A model generated the notes under the pieces. The model was not told where the DNA came from. It worked only from the letters and a program-made list of their open reading frames with translations, and searched no databases. 64,000 bases of DNA from Larix kaempferi (taxonomy: Eukaryota > Streptophyta > Pinopsida > Pinales > Pinaceae), in the NCBI GenBank assembly GCA_027924585.1, contig BSBM01000076.1, positions 2,060,501 through 2,124,500 of the forward strand. The letters run 5' to 3'. The position numbers were made by a program, and so were the translations under genes. Every line of letters starts with the position of its first letter. Position 1 is the stretch's first letter. This document shows, one piece after another, positions 46,661 through 59,175 of the stretch.

Positions 46661-48660
46661 ACAACTAGATCCTTTGCAAATCGAAACCATAGTTTAAGTA
46701 ATTTACAGACTTAGTATTTAGATTTCATAGGGAACTAAGGACAGATTTATATAAACACCTGACAAGAGTTGTGGCAGGTCTTAGAGACTCCATGATTTTT
46801 TAAAGGATGAATTATTCACTAATTAAATTACCCACAGTCATTAAACAGAGTAAACCCATACATTTTCTAGAACGTTACAACGACTTCATAGACCTCTTTT
46901 AACTCATCAACTTCCATTGTAGAATCTTAGGGTTTTAAATTACAAGCAAATTAGAAGCGTATACAAAGTTCCCCAATCCCCATTCTAAACATGCCGAACA
47001 TAGGATTAAAATCAACAACTAATTCACATAATCACAATTAAATACACAGAACAGTAAATAGGAAATCGAGCAACGCTTTTATAGCACTTTAGGGCTCGAT
47101 TTAACAAGCCTAGGGTTTAATAAACTATCAAATTAATTAACTAAAATCAAACACACAGAGTTCAGAAAATCATAATTTTATACAGTAAGAAAACCCGGAA
47201 TTAAATAAATGTGATTTTTTAGAAGACCAACAGGAAACCATGAAACTTAGAGTTTTCATTTGCAATAGACTAAATTTTGACAAACCCGAGAGCCATCCAA
47301 ACTTAAATAAAGATTTACATCAACCAACGAATCACCTGGACAGGCTTACAACCCAAAAATGCCCAGTGTCTCAGGCTCCCAACAGAGTTAAAAATATTTA
47401 CACGCAGAGATCCCCTATCTATACCCCGAGGCCTAAAAATGGCACTCTGAAATTCCAGAGGCCAATGCTGGCGAAACTAAAAACAACCCAGCAAAGTAAA
47501 TGAACAGAGGTTGGCTAATAAACTCCTTATAGCTCCCAAAGCACAACCATTAAAACACTGCACAACAGCAAGAATCCACACACTCATGACATAGGCGTAT
47601 TAATAATCCCAGGTATTACCAGGACCGGTTGAACCCTAGAAGTATCCACCTTCCCCTTGTATCAACGCCCAAACTGAAGTCACCCAACACCCACATGACG
47701 ATTCCTGTCATCAAGGAAACAACGAAGGGTTAGTTAGACCCTTGCAAGCCACTGTAAAACAACGTATTGAAAAAAAAAAGGAAATCCTGAATGAAGTTGG
47801 CTTACCTTCCAATATCGTAGCTTCCCACACCATTTCCATCTATGTAGGGAATGCATTGACCAAAGAGCCACGCTATGGTCAGGTGCATTCCCTCTCCACC
47901 ATGACCAAGCACAGGAGGTCTTCACTCTTCACCCCCACACACAAAAACAACGAAACAAGAAATGAATCCAAGGCTGGAGTAACTCATAGTTTTACCCATT
48001 GCTAGCGTGGATTCCACCGAAGAGACTTCACATGGCTTGCATTTAAATCCCATCTACCATCCACTAACGTTTCAATTTTTACCCACATCTCCATAGTAAA
48101 AGTGCTTCATCCCTCGTTTTCAAATCAGCGTTGATGAGCTAGGACAAAGCTTGGGGTTTAGGGTTTTACCTTATCCCCTTGCTTCTTAGTATTAAATACT
48201 ATTAAAAACTTGAAGTGTTAATTTAGGTATCTCCTCTAGGAACCTACACAAGGTAAAACAAAGGCATTAGCTTGTGAAATCTAAGTAAGACCTAGGGTCT
48301 TAAGCCCCTCTTTCCAATCAAGAAGACAAACCTAAAATAAACATAAAACATCATATTGTACAAAGTTAATACATAATTGAAATATTTAAATAAGATCATC
48401 ATATAAACATAGATACTACATGGAGCAAACCATACTGTAAAATAGACAATAATAGCATACAGAGATCAAACATCATGCTAAAGACCAACATTGTATAACC
48501 AACCAACATGAACAATGCACTTAGCTAAATTTTTCAGTCTACTTCTAGTAATTAATGCAATGTTGAAGGTTTTGTCTAATCATGTCCTAAGTCTTATTTA
48601 ATTAAGAGACCCATACAATTTAAAAAAAAAAAAAATTCAGGATTTGAGGGACATTACAAG

Positions 48661-48672
48661 TGGTATCAGAGC
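48661..48672 (+). other. Primer-binding site of gypsy element
   Basis: TGGTATCAGAGC, two bases (AG) after the LTR end, followed by CCAGATT. Confidence 0.93.
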
Positions 48673-48784
48673 CCAGATTCAAAAACTTGAGGCCTATGAG
48701 CCTACACTAACGCTGCAAAACTAATAAATTAATAAAGTTTGTTTGCTTGCACATTGAAAACTTTTCAGGACAAGAAAAACAAAC

Positions 48785-50458
48785 ATGAATGCTGAAAGAG
48801 AAGACAACCAGCATGGAAACATGAATTCAATACCTAGGGAACATGAAATAGTAATAGAACTGAATGATAGTCTCGGAACAGTCAAAGCTTCTGACCTACT
48901 GAAAACGGTGCAAATCCTACAGGAAGAATTCCGTAGCTTCAAGGATGATAACTTGAACAAGAGAAGAGAACAACATGAAGTAAATGAAGCACTACTACAA
49001 ACATTAACTGGAAAGAAAACTCATAGGAAGACAACCCATTCTGCAAATAAGAATATGATTAAACAACACCGCAGAAAAAGAGACACTAGACCAGATTTTA
49101 GTAAACTTCAGGAGTCACCAGAACACTCCAACTCATCCAACTCCTGTGGTCCTGAATCTGAATACTCTTCAGATTCTTATGCATCATCTCCTTGCAAAAA
49201 TAAATACAAGAGAGGAGACAACCTACAAGGAGAGTTCAAGAAAATTAAGGCTCCAAATTTCAAAGGAGACCTAGATTCAAGAGAGAGAGTCGAAGAGTGG
49301 CTGTTGGGAATGAAAAAATATTTCTAGGTACATCAGTACTCCAGCTATGTGAAGGCCATATTGGCCATATACAATTTAAATGGTAAGGATTCCAGATGTT
49401 GGCAATATTTAAAACACACCAAGAAGATAAAAAGAAATCAAATCGGATGGAGAGCCTTCAGAATATTATTTCAAGAGAAATACATGTCAGAGAGGTTCTT
49501 CGATAATAAGATAAAAGAATTCCATGAGTTACAATTAAAATCCCTCACCACGGATGCACTAATCAACAAATTTCTTGATCTGCTACATTACGTACCTTAC
49601 GTAAGAGATGAGAAAGTTAAAATACAATAGTTCCTAGGATGTCTCCCAACATACTACAAGGACATAATTGAATTTGATGCACCCAAGACCCTAGAAATGG
49701 CCTTATACAAAGCTAGGCTTTGCTATGAGCACAACCAACACAGAACTAAGATCATAAATAAAAAGAAGGACAAGATGAGGTCATATTTTGACAACAGAAG
49801 AAGAGGGTTCAAACCACCTCCATATCGAAAACAGAACAACATTTTTCCTGCTAACAAAAATTTTCCAAAGTATGGGACACAGTCAAACAATCCAACACAG
49901 AGTGTTAATGAACTTGCAGTAGAAAGAGGGACTAGAAAAAACCCTATACCAGGCAGATGTTGGGGGTATCAAGGACCCCATTATTACAGGGATTTCCCAA
50001 ACAATAAAGGCACTGAAGTTTTGAATAACCTACAGGAAGAGACAACCGTAGAATACATGGCATATACACCCATAATTTGTGCTTCCCTGGAGGGCAGGAA
50101 ACCAGACTATCAGTCTACAATGGTCGAAATTGAAGGTAAGATTTCAAACATACTTGTTTCCATTTTAATTGACCCAAGGGCTTGCCACAGTTATGTATCC
50201 CCTAAAATTGTTGAAATTTGCAAGTTGAACAAAGTGAAACATATTAAACCATGGCTGGTACAGTCAGCCACAGGAACAAAAAGAAAGATTTCTGAACTAG
50301 TTAAAAATTGTCAGCTTAACATGAACGATTTTTCAGACCGAAGCAGACTTAAACATTTTACCTTTAGGTGCTTACGACCTATTGATTGGTATGGATTGGT
50401 TAGAACAACATCATGTCATGCTCGATTGCCTAAACAAAACTTTCACTTGCATGGATAA
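48785..50458 (+). pseudogene. Gypsy gag (with start of protease), two in-frame stops
   Basis: One frame runs from ATG 48785 through TAG at 49325-49327 and TAG at 49628-49630. The N-terminal part is acidic and coiled-coil-like. The capsid region includes FKGDLDSRERVEEWLLGMKK, WRAFRILFQEKYMSERFFD and the ELQLKSLTTDALINKF segment typical of retrotransposon gag. A zinc-knuckle relic reads CWGYQGPHYYRDFPN, where the usual C..C....H....C has lost its second and last cysteines (Tyr and Phe instead). The protease region follows: ILIDPRACHSYVS, where the active-site D-T/S-G reads D-P-R. So both the knuckle and the protease site are damaged. Stops, knuckle and protease changes together show loss of function. 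Confidence 0.88.
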
Positions 50459-51525
50459 ACAAGGAAACCAGAGAAAGGTACAGGGTATACCCAAGAAATT
50501 TTCCATTAGACAAATCTTAACTTTGCAAGTTAAGAGATGCGTACAAAAGGGCCACAAGTTGTACGTAGTCAACATTCATAACTTAGAAAAAGAAATATAA
50601 CAACAGATTGAGGATTTTCCAGTCTTAGAAGATTATTGAGATGTGTTTCCGGATGAAATACCCGGGTTACCGCCCAAGAGAGATTTGGATTTTTCCATAG
50701 AACTAGTACCCAGATCGGTACCAGTCTCAAAGGCACCTTACTGCATGAGTAATCCTGAGTTATTTGAGCTGAAACTTCAACTACAGGAATTGATAGACAA
50801 GGGATACATCCACCCAAGTGTGTCCCCTTGGGGAGAACCCATACTCTTCGTAAAGAAGAAAGATGGAACGATGCAGATGTGCATCGGCTACCAACAACTG
50901 AATAAACTGACAATAAAGAACTAATACCCCCTTCTTAGGATATATGATTTATTTGACCAAGTCGGAGGAGCAAGAGTATTCTCCAAAATCGCCTTGCAGT
51001 ACGGATACCACCAAGTAAGAATCTGGGACGAAGACATAAGCAAAACCGCTTTTAGGACACGGTACGGTCACTACAAGTTTGTAGTGATGCCCTTTGGGCC
51101 AATGAATGCACCCGCCATTTTTATGTGCATGATGAACAATATTTTTAGTAAGTACTTAGACAAATTCGTACTTGTATTCATTGATGGCATACTGATTTAC
51201 TCTAAAGACGAGGAAGAGCATAAGGAACACCTCAAGATTGTATTACAGATCCTACGAGAGCATCAAATCTATGCCAAGTTTAGTAAATGTGATTTTTATA
51301 GACCTCAGATACAGTACCTTGGCCATATCATTTATGAGAAAGGCATTGCAGTAGATCCAGAGAAAATCAAATCCATAGAAGAGTGGCCTACACTGACAAG
51401 TGTCACTAACATCAGATCATTCCTAGGATTAGCAAGGTACTATCAGAAGTTCATTGATAACTTCTCTAGGATTGCATGTCCTATTTACCTCATTACAGAA
51501 AAAGGAGAGTAAGTTTTTCTGGACA
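50380..51525 (+). pseudogene. Gypsy reverse transcriptase, broken
   Basis: Frame 3 of the window carries TAA at 50598-50600 and 50922-50924. RT landmarks are [63 protein letters not shown] and [11 protein letters not shown]. The catalytic FVDD/FIDD box reads FIDG, with GGC at 51186-51188 instead of an Asp codon, so the second active-site aspartate is lost. A frameshift near 51500 leads into RNase H. Position between protease and RNase H is as expected for gypsy. Confidence 0.9.
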
Positions 51526-53456
51526 ACCAAATGCGAAGAGAGTTTTCATAAACTAAAACAGCTTTTAACAACTTCCCCCATACTAAGGATTGCAGACCTA
51601 GATGGATATTTTGTGGTTTGTACTGACGCAAGTAAGGAAGGACTCGGGGGAGTCCTCATGCAAAATGAATTTGCAACTTGTTACGAGTCACACAAATTAA
51701 AAGAGCACGAGAAGAACTACTCGACTCATGACCTCGAGCTAGCTTCCATCATCCATGCATTGAAGATGTGGAGGCACTATCTCATGGGGAAGAAATTTCT
51801 CCTAAAGAGTGATAACATGAGTTTAAAATACCTATTTGACCAGCCAAATTTAAATGCCAGGAAAGCTAGGTGGCTATCCTTCCTTAGTAAGTACAAATTT
51901 GAATTAAAACACATCAAGGGAAAGGAAAATAAGATTGTCGATGTGTTAAGTCATAAAATTCACCTAATTCATGAGGTGACAGTGAGTAAAACCAGTTCTG
52001 ATCTGCATGATGAAATGAGGACAACAAGTAAAAAAGACCGTTTTTACATCAAGATACTTCAGAAAATACAAGATGACAGATTGTTTACACAAAAGAAGAT
52101 TATAAAATTGACGAAACATGACTACTTTGGTCCAAGGACAAACTTTATGTTCCAGAAACTGAAAATATCATATCTGATATATTACATGAATTTCACCAGA
52201 AACCATATTCTGGTCATCCAAGATACCAAAAAAATGTTATCCGCTGTTAAAAGACATTATTTTTGGCCAAAACTGAAAATTGACACAACATTATTCATTT
52301 CAAAATGTCAGGAATGCCAATTGGTTAAGGCAGAACATCAGCACCCAACGAGACTACTGCAACCATTGCCCATTCCATAATGGAAATGGGAAGTGGTCAA
52401 CATGGAATTCATCACCGACTTACCAAAAAGCAAGAAACAAAACGACTCAATCATGGTTGTAGTAGACAAACTCTCTAAATATGCACATTTTATTCCAGTG
52501 AAATCCACATATAAAGCTGTAAACATTGTTGACATTTTATTGAAGGAAATATTTCGATTACACGGAATACCTAAAGCTATTATCTCCAACAGGGATGCTA
52601 AGTTTACGAGTAATTTTTGGAGATCATTATTTTCTGGTTTGGAAACACAATTGAAATTCAGCACCGCTTATCATCCGCAAACGGATGGACAAACTGAATA
52701 GGTAAATCAGATACTAGAAGATATGATCCGGATTTATGTCATGAATAATCCTAACCAATGGGAAGAATATTTGCACCTTGCAGAATTTGCATACAATAAC
52801 GGGTACCAGACCTTGGATAAAATGAGTCATTTTTAAATACTATATGGCAGAAAATGTAGGACACCGATGACTTGGGATAGCCCGATGGATCGGCTCATGT
52901 TGGGGCCAGATCTTTTAAAAGATCTAGAACAACTAGTTGTAAAGGTACAACCGAATTTGAAAGAGGCCCAAGACAGGCAGAAAAGCTATGCGGACAAAAA
53001 AATAAAAGACAAAGAGTATCAGGTCAGGGAACATGTTTACTTAAAAGTAAAAGCCAAGAGAAGCTCTTTGAGTTTGGGAAAATGTGGGAAACTATCTCCT
53101 AGGTTTTGCGGACAGTTTGAAATATTGGCCAAGAAAGGGCCAGTGGCATATGAACTAGCACTACTAGGACATGTAAAAGTGCACAATGTTTTTCATGCAT
53201 CCTTACTTAAGTAATATGTTTATGATACTAGGCATGTCATTGATTGGTCCTTGCTACATGTAGAACCGGAAGGGGAGTTCATACCGGAACCCCTTCATAT
53301 TCTGGACAGAGAGAGGTGTTGCTCAGAAAGCGACCCATTATCCAGCTGAAAGTGCAATGGAAGCACTTCAAGCCTGAAGAGTCCATGTGGGAGAATGAAA
53401 CCGCAATGAAAGAGGCATACCCCTCCTTGTTTCATGGTTTCAGTTTGAGTCCCTAA
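51500..53456 (+). pseudogene. Gypsy RNase H, integrase and chromodomain-like tail, broken
   Basis: RNase H begins FVVCTDASKEGLGGVL and includes NYSTHDLELASI and LKSDNMSLKYLF. The integrase HHCC part is frame-disturbed near 52190-52240 (the other frame gives EFHQKPYSGHP), and CQECQLVK is present. TAA at 52378-52380 precedes the core: VVNMEFITDLPKS with the first Asp, SNRDAKFTSNFW with the second, and NQILEDM near the Glu. Further stops are at 52699-52701, 52834-52836 and 53212-53214. The GPF/Y-like segment LSPRFCGQFEIL is followed, after a frameshift, by a chromodomain-like tail (KVQWKHFKPEESMWENE) to 53456. This gives chromovirus identity. Confidence 0.88.
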
Positions 53457-53480
53457 ACACTGGGACGATGTTGTTCTAAG

Positions 53481-53490
53481 CGGGGAGGGA
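53481..53490 (+). other. Polypurine tract of gypsy element
   Basis: CGGGGAGGGA before TGTAATATCCC at 53491. Confidence 0.9.
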
Positions 53491-54020
53491 TGTAATATCC
53501 CAATAAAAGACTATTTTATTTTATTGTCAATTGTTTTTATGAACTTAATTATTGTTGGACAGGTGTTGAGTTAAAAATAACTCTAGAAACACCCATGTGG
53601 TTATTTTGAGTGTTGAACAAATGAGCTCTAAATAGCACCAAATTATTAAATGATGTGAGCAAGTGAGCTCTGGAACATCTGAATGATTGTGGATAGTGTT
53701 GAGCCAAGTGGGATCTGGAAGCACTATTAGTTGAGTAAGTGTTGAGCTGAGATGCTCTAGAACACTTAAACTCATATTGATTAGTTGATGTTGAGCTGGG
53801 AGCTCTAGAGCATCAGTAATCCATTGATTATTTACTTTAATATTAAAAAATGTTATTATTTTATTCTTTCTAACTGATTGGGACTGCCACTCAAAGAGGG
53901 ACTGAGCATGCGAGAGTCTATACTGGTCAATAGCTGATAACCAAAGATCCAACTAGTTGTTAGGTGAGTAAAAGTCTAATTTTATTAAATAAATATTAAA
54001 ATAAATTAAATTTCTAATTA
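53491..54020 (+). mobile_element. Gypsy 3' LTR, truncated after ~530 bp
   Basis: Aligns closely with 41147 onward (both contain repeated GTGTTGAGC...GAGCTCTGGAACA blocks) until TAAATTTCTAATTA, after which the sequences diverge. A deletion of about 30 bp separates the copies near the end. The rest of the LTR is missing. Confidence 0.9.
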
Positions 54021-54489
54021 TTGTCAATTTATATGGCGAAGTGACTGTTGGGTTGTTTCAATGAGTTCATGCAAGTGGAACTTTTCAATGGGTTTATGAA
54101 AGTTGGTTGTATCAATGTTATCTGGTATATTCAATGGGGTTGGTCGTTTCAATGTTATGTAGTTTATGTAAACATGATGTTTCAAGTGTTAGTGGGTTTT
54201 TTCAATGAGTGGTTTCTGTAATTAGTATCTTAGTTTATTAAAATTAAATGGAAATAATGAGCAAGGATACTCTTTTTTCCTTTTCAGTAGAAAAAAACAT
54301 AATTTTGATATTCATAAATGAATCAAAAAGTACAATACTGATCAAATATAGTCTTATCTTAATGACTCTCAAATACTAACGGGTTCATCAAAACAGTATA
54401 CAGACTACCATCCCAATAGCATTTAGTCCAGTATTAGACATATCACATCTTGAAAATGCATATAACCGAAAACATCAGTCCTGTAACAT
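54021..54489. other. Spacer after truncated LTR
   Basis: GGGTTTTTTCAATGAGT- and TTTCAATG-type words recur four or five times at about 54055-54215. Nothing else was recognised. Confidence 0.4.
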
Positions 54490-54951
54490 CTACAAACAAA
54501 AAAAGTATGATGAACCCATATCAACTTTAGTATTTTCCAAAAATTCTTCCCAGCAGAGAAACCCTTCATCTCCTTCCAAAGAAAGCTTGGACAATTCATC
54601 AAGCATTTGATTATGTTCCCTATAGATATGTTCAAAAGTAATATATGTAAAAAGTTCCAAAAGTTCCTAAATCCGGTTGCACCAATATAATAATGAGACC
54701 ACATTCAGTTTATAGTCTCCCTTTTCCCATTTTATAGTAACTCTTGAGTCACCAAAAATTGTAAGAGTAACTATACCAAATAAGGAAGCCATCCTACATA
54801 GACACCATAAAGCAAGCAACTCTACTTTCATGTTTGTTCTTGTGCCACAATGAAGTCTAAATGAAAACCTATGAGAATTATCAAAAAAAAGAACTGCACC
54901 TGCTGCACAATAGCCATCTTTTTCTGCACCATCAAAATATCCAACTGCATA
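54490..54951 (-). pseudogene. LINE-type RNase H (RVT_3) relic
   Basis: One minus-strand frame gives an almost complete RNase H-like domain of plant non-LTR retrotransposons: YAVGYFDGAEKDG (first Asp), CAAGAVLFF, RTNMKVELLALWC (Glu), TIFGDSRVTIKW (second Asp), FEHIYREHNQMLDELSKLSL (last Asp) and EGFLCWEEF. All four acidic residues are present. TAG at 54669-54667 interrupts it and TAA lies just upstream of the start. In plants this domain closes the LINE ORF2 or occurs in RNase H-like genes; no RT was found next to it here, so it is a detached 3' end. Confidence 0.75.
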
Positions 54952-56499
54952 TATATTTTTTAATTATAATCTATTTATAGAGAATGCATTAACTTCGACA
55001 AGTATTGTGTTAGCTATGTAACATTGTTGAAGATGAATAGATAGTTCTTTTGATTTCTAATATGCTATCATTATGGTTATTGTATGCAACAATAAAAAAA
55101 ATAGGAGTAATCTTTATTCTATGTTTTGGACTTTAGGGTGGGTTTTGGTCGAAATCGGGTAATTTTTTAGACAAAATTCAAATTTGGAAGTGTTTAAACT
55201 GTGTTTTTTAATCCATAAATAGATTCAACACCCTCGAAAATATCCTTGGCACCCAAATTATGCAATTTCCATAGCTAATATATATGATTCTAAGACTTTT
55301 AAAAGATTTACAACCAAACTCAAAACAAAATAAAATGGAAAATAGGCTAAGTTAAAAACCTACTAAAATATATAAACTACAGCTAAAAAATCTATACATA
55401 AATTATTCATTTTTAATAAAAAAAGCTATAGAGTATGTAGTTATTATATATTAAAAAAACATATTGTAATTTTTTTAACAATAAATAAATTTAGTTTTAA
55501 TAATTTTTAAAATTTTATGTTATATTTGATTGATTGCAATTTTGTCATAAAGATTTAATTTAAAAAAACATACCTCTAAAGTATTTAAAGTATTGCCTCT
55601 CGGCTAGGAATTACTTTATTTAAACTATTTCCCAGGATATACTTTGTTTAGTAGTAAATTTGACAACTTCTTAAAGGAGTCTTTATAGCATATGACCCTT
55701 TGATGTTAGTGGTCTTTTTATTTATTCAATTGAAATTGAAATTGAATGTTATATTAATATTGAATTAGAGAGTAGAATATGTATTTATAATTATGTGGTT
55801 TCTATAATATATATAAAATGAATATTTACTATCATAGATCCATTTCAAAAGGGGATCTATCAAAGCATCGAAAAGGATCAAATTTCTCAAAGGTGTAAAC
55901 CCCTTTTTAGACTGGAAATGTTGATTAAGTATGTAATGCAATGTTTATGGTTTTATTATTATTTTTTATAAATGACATGTGTCAGCGATAGGATGAGCAC
56001 AAAAGTAGTTACACATCTCTCTCATGCTGGGTTGTAGAATGCACCTCTTCGACACAAAAATCATAATATTAAAAGATATAAAAATAATATAGTTTGAAAG
56101 GTTAGTTTAAGTAGTCATAACTGAGAAGTAAGATCTCCCCCTCTCTAGATGTGGGTTTACTTAGATTCAAAATATCACAATATTTATTTTAGGATATTTA
56201 AGAAATATTACCTCCAATTTTATTAAAAGAAAAGAACAAGTTTGTTAGAGAAGGTTTTGGACCATTAAAATATCAATAAATCTCAACATCTTAAATTAAA
56301 CATGCATGTGTAAATCTCCATTATATTGATACAAGGGTTTATTTAGTAGACATCATTATGATAAGTGAGTTCATATTGAGGGATTTTGAAGCAATATATT
56401 GCATAGTATATAAGAGTCAAGGGGTATTTTTATTATATAAAAAACATAGAGATATAGGTATGTATCTAGGGGCTTGAATAGAGTATTGAGGGGTTTGAA

Positions 56500-57008
56500 T
56501 AAGTACTCTATGTTTGAAGTGGATGTAAATTCAACTATATGTGTGAAGTCAGATTAGTGTTTGAATATGTATGATTTGCATATGAAGGTGGTGTGAATCC
56601 AATTGTGTTTGGAATCAAGGTGGCGTTTGAATAGGTATGATTTGTTAGTGAATGTGTTCTAAATTCCATTGACACAACTATGTATGAACTCAACATGTGT
56701 TCAAGTGTTTGTTCCCCATCCTGAAATATTTTCTCTCATTAAGTTTTCATATTTCACTATGGAAGGTTTCTAAAGTTGATGTGAATCCAACTATGTGTGA
56801 AGTTAGATTAGTGTTTGAATAAGTATGATATATGAGTAAAGGTGGTGTGAATCCAATTGCGTTTGGAGTCAGAGTGGTGTTTGAATATGTATGATGTGTC
56901 AATGAATGTAGTGTGAAATCCGTTGACATGACTATGTATGAACTCAACCTTTGTTCAGGGGGTGTTCTCGATCTTGAAATATTTTCTCTCACTAAGTTTT
57001 CATATTTG
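56500..57008. repeat. Tandem duplication, ~253-bp unit x2
   Basis: GTGTGAATCCAATTG, CAATGAATGTAGTGTGAAAT-like, CTATGTATGAACTCAAC and GAAATATTTTCTCTCA recur in order; the GAAATATTTTCTCTCA blocks are at about 56723 and 56976. Internal half-repeats (GATGTGAATCCAACTATGTG) also exist. Confidence 0.85.
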
Positions 57009-57384
57009 ATTTCTAATTAGGCTTATAGGGATTATAAGAGTTGTGATGTGTCACCATATTAGGATATAAATAAAAAGGGGTATTAAAAATGTCATGGAAA
57101 ATGAATACCTACGATACTGTGGGAAAATAGGGTTTTTTTAATTGAAAAGATGTATTGGGAGGGGTGTTCAACAAAAGGATTTTTGAAAGAATTCCTTAAT
57201 AAAAAATGAAATTAGAGATATTCTTTAATATCCTATAAACACACTTGCTATGTCATAGGTTCACAAAGTGAACCCCCAAACATATTAATTTGAAAGATTG
57301 TTTTGATTTACAAATGTTTCTAAATATAAAGTAATTTATAAAAATCACTTTCTTGTGCACTTTTATTATTATTCCCACTTTATC

Positions 57385-57720
57385 AATCATATAAATAACA
57401 ATCTACATCAATTGTTCTTGGATGATGCATGTATAACTTATGCATGCATTCATTATTGGCTATATATTCATTATGTGGTTTTTCATCATTTATCTTTGTA
57501 ATATAAAAAGTTAAATAATCATATAAATAACAATCTACATCCATTGCTTGCTCATTTATCTTTGTAATATAAAAAGTTAAATAATCATATAAATAACAAT
57601 CTACATCATTGCTCTTGATTGATACATGTATAACTTATGCATTCATTCATTATTGGCTATATATTCGTTGTAGTTTTTCCATAATTTATCTTTGTGATAT
57701 AAGAAGTTCAGTTTTTTTAA
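57385..57720. repeat. Tandem repeats (ATCATATAAATAACAATCTA)
   Basis: ATCATATAAATAACAATCTA occurs near 57397, 57518 and 57583. The block ATGTATAACTTATGCATTCA...TTTATCTTTG is also duplicated. Units of about 65 and 185 bp. Confidence 0.85.
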
Positions 57721-59175
57721 ACCTATAGATTTAGTTAGACATTTCAATTATTGTTGATCCTCATTACTCACTTACATTTTAAAAAATTAAGGCATAAATA
57801 TTTATTAGATTTATCAAATTCAATTATTGTTGATCCACGTTACTCTAAGAGATTAAGGCATAAACATTTATTAGATTTATCCAAATTATTTGGATGACTT
57901 TTATCTTTGTATAAGAAGTTAAGTTTTTTTAAACACATTTAAGTTTTATATAGACTTATTGAGACATTTAAATTATTGTTTATCCACGTTACTCGCTTAC
58001 ATTTTAAGAGATTAGAGAATAAAGATTCATTAGATTTGCCCAAATTATTTGGATAACTTATAGGCATAAGTTTACTTGCGTTTCAATAATAATAAAAAGA
58101 CCTTATGTCTTATCGCTTGGAAACAATCTAGGCAATTGATTAGTATGTAAATCTAATTTATTAATTTTTAATTAAGATCCTTGTTTTCTAAATGTAAAAA
58201 TCATCTTTAAATCTATTAAATTTTCAAATACATTATTATTTTTTTATAATTCTAGATCTTCACTTTGTTCCACCAACTATTTTTAAAATACATTACTTTC
58301 ATTTTACATATTTTGTACACATTCAAGAGCCAATAATAATTAAGAGATAAATGGATATTGAAGGTTAAAGTAATGTGTAAAAGGTTTGGCATGGTGTGAT
58401 TGCTAATGCAAAAGATGACGACTAAAAAGAGTTGTCTAACAATTAGATGATTTTGACTTTTTAACACAGACTTATTGTTAAAAAATGGTTAGATCATCAT
58501 AATTTGTCATCACTTGGAATCTATTTTTTATTGTAGAAATGGATTCAACATGCTCATATACCCTTGTGTTAGAGATAATGCTTTCACTAGTGAATCTAGA
58601 TTTGGTTTGAGATTTGTTAGGGTTGTTGGAGATTGTTGAGATATTCTCTCAACCTATCTTTCCAAGATTAGAATAAGTTAGATTTGATAACACTTATATA
58701 AGTGTGTTGTATAATTTGGGTAACAACAATATACAAATATTGTTTTGTGTGAATTATCTGTGTAATGGATGCTCTCTCAAATTCTAGTCCTTGTGGGACC
58801 AAGATTATATAATCTTAGCACCTTATATTTGCGATTTGAAAAATTACGACTGGATGTTGGAGATATTTTTTGGAAATTGAGTTGAAAAAGAGACAAAATC
58901 GACTAAGGCCTAATATATTGAATGTTCAGAGGGGAGAACTAGATATTTAAGACTAGAGTAGGCTAAATGTTCTAAGTTTGGACCATCTTTTTTGCAATGT
59001 TTCTAGCCAAAACTATACTGAAATTCTTGGAATTGCATATATTTTATGTTGGAATTGAATAACCTAGTGCCAAGGGGTATTTGAGGGTATTGAATCTACT
59101 TTTGCAATAAAAATTGCAATTTAAACAATGAAAATCACCGGATTCTGGGAAAAATGATTGGAAAAATCAACCCTT

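Larger units (their letters stand above)
41147..48658 (+). mobile_element. Gypsy LTR, ~3.9 kb, interrupted by nested element
   Basis: It starts TGTAATATCCC and ends GGGACATTACA, inverted at 10 of 11 positions. The first about 530 bp match the 3' LTR copy at 53491-54020. Removing the nested element and one target duplication (43069-46665) leaves about 3915 bp, unusually long for an LTR. A TATAAATA box lies at 41784-41791. Short frames inside it show no protein family. Part of the length could be other insertions that I cannot separate without the second full LTR. Confidence 0.7.
40669..54020 (+). mobile_element. Ty3/gypsy chromovirus array: pol tail - LTR (split) - internal - truncated LTR
   Basis: From left to right: a 3' pol fragment; a polypurine tract (TGGGAGGGA, 41138-41146); an LTR from 41147 to 48658 split by a younger element; a primer-binding site; gag and pol with many breaks; another polypurine tract; and the first 530 bp of a second LTR copy. 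The pol order PR-RT-RH-IN-chromodomain defines a chromovirus. The middle LTR thus serves as 3' LTR of one copy and 5' LTR of the next, as after unequal recombination between elements or LTRs. Confidence 0.85.
54952..59175. other. AT-rich spacer with tandem duplications, no supported gene
   Basis: It contains copies of the dispersed GATTCAACACC motif near 55215 and 58535, the 253-bp duplication at 56500-57008 and short tandem repeats at 57385-57720. No exons or RNA genes were recognised. Confidence 0.5.
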
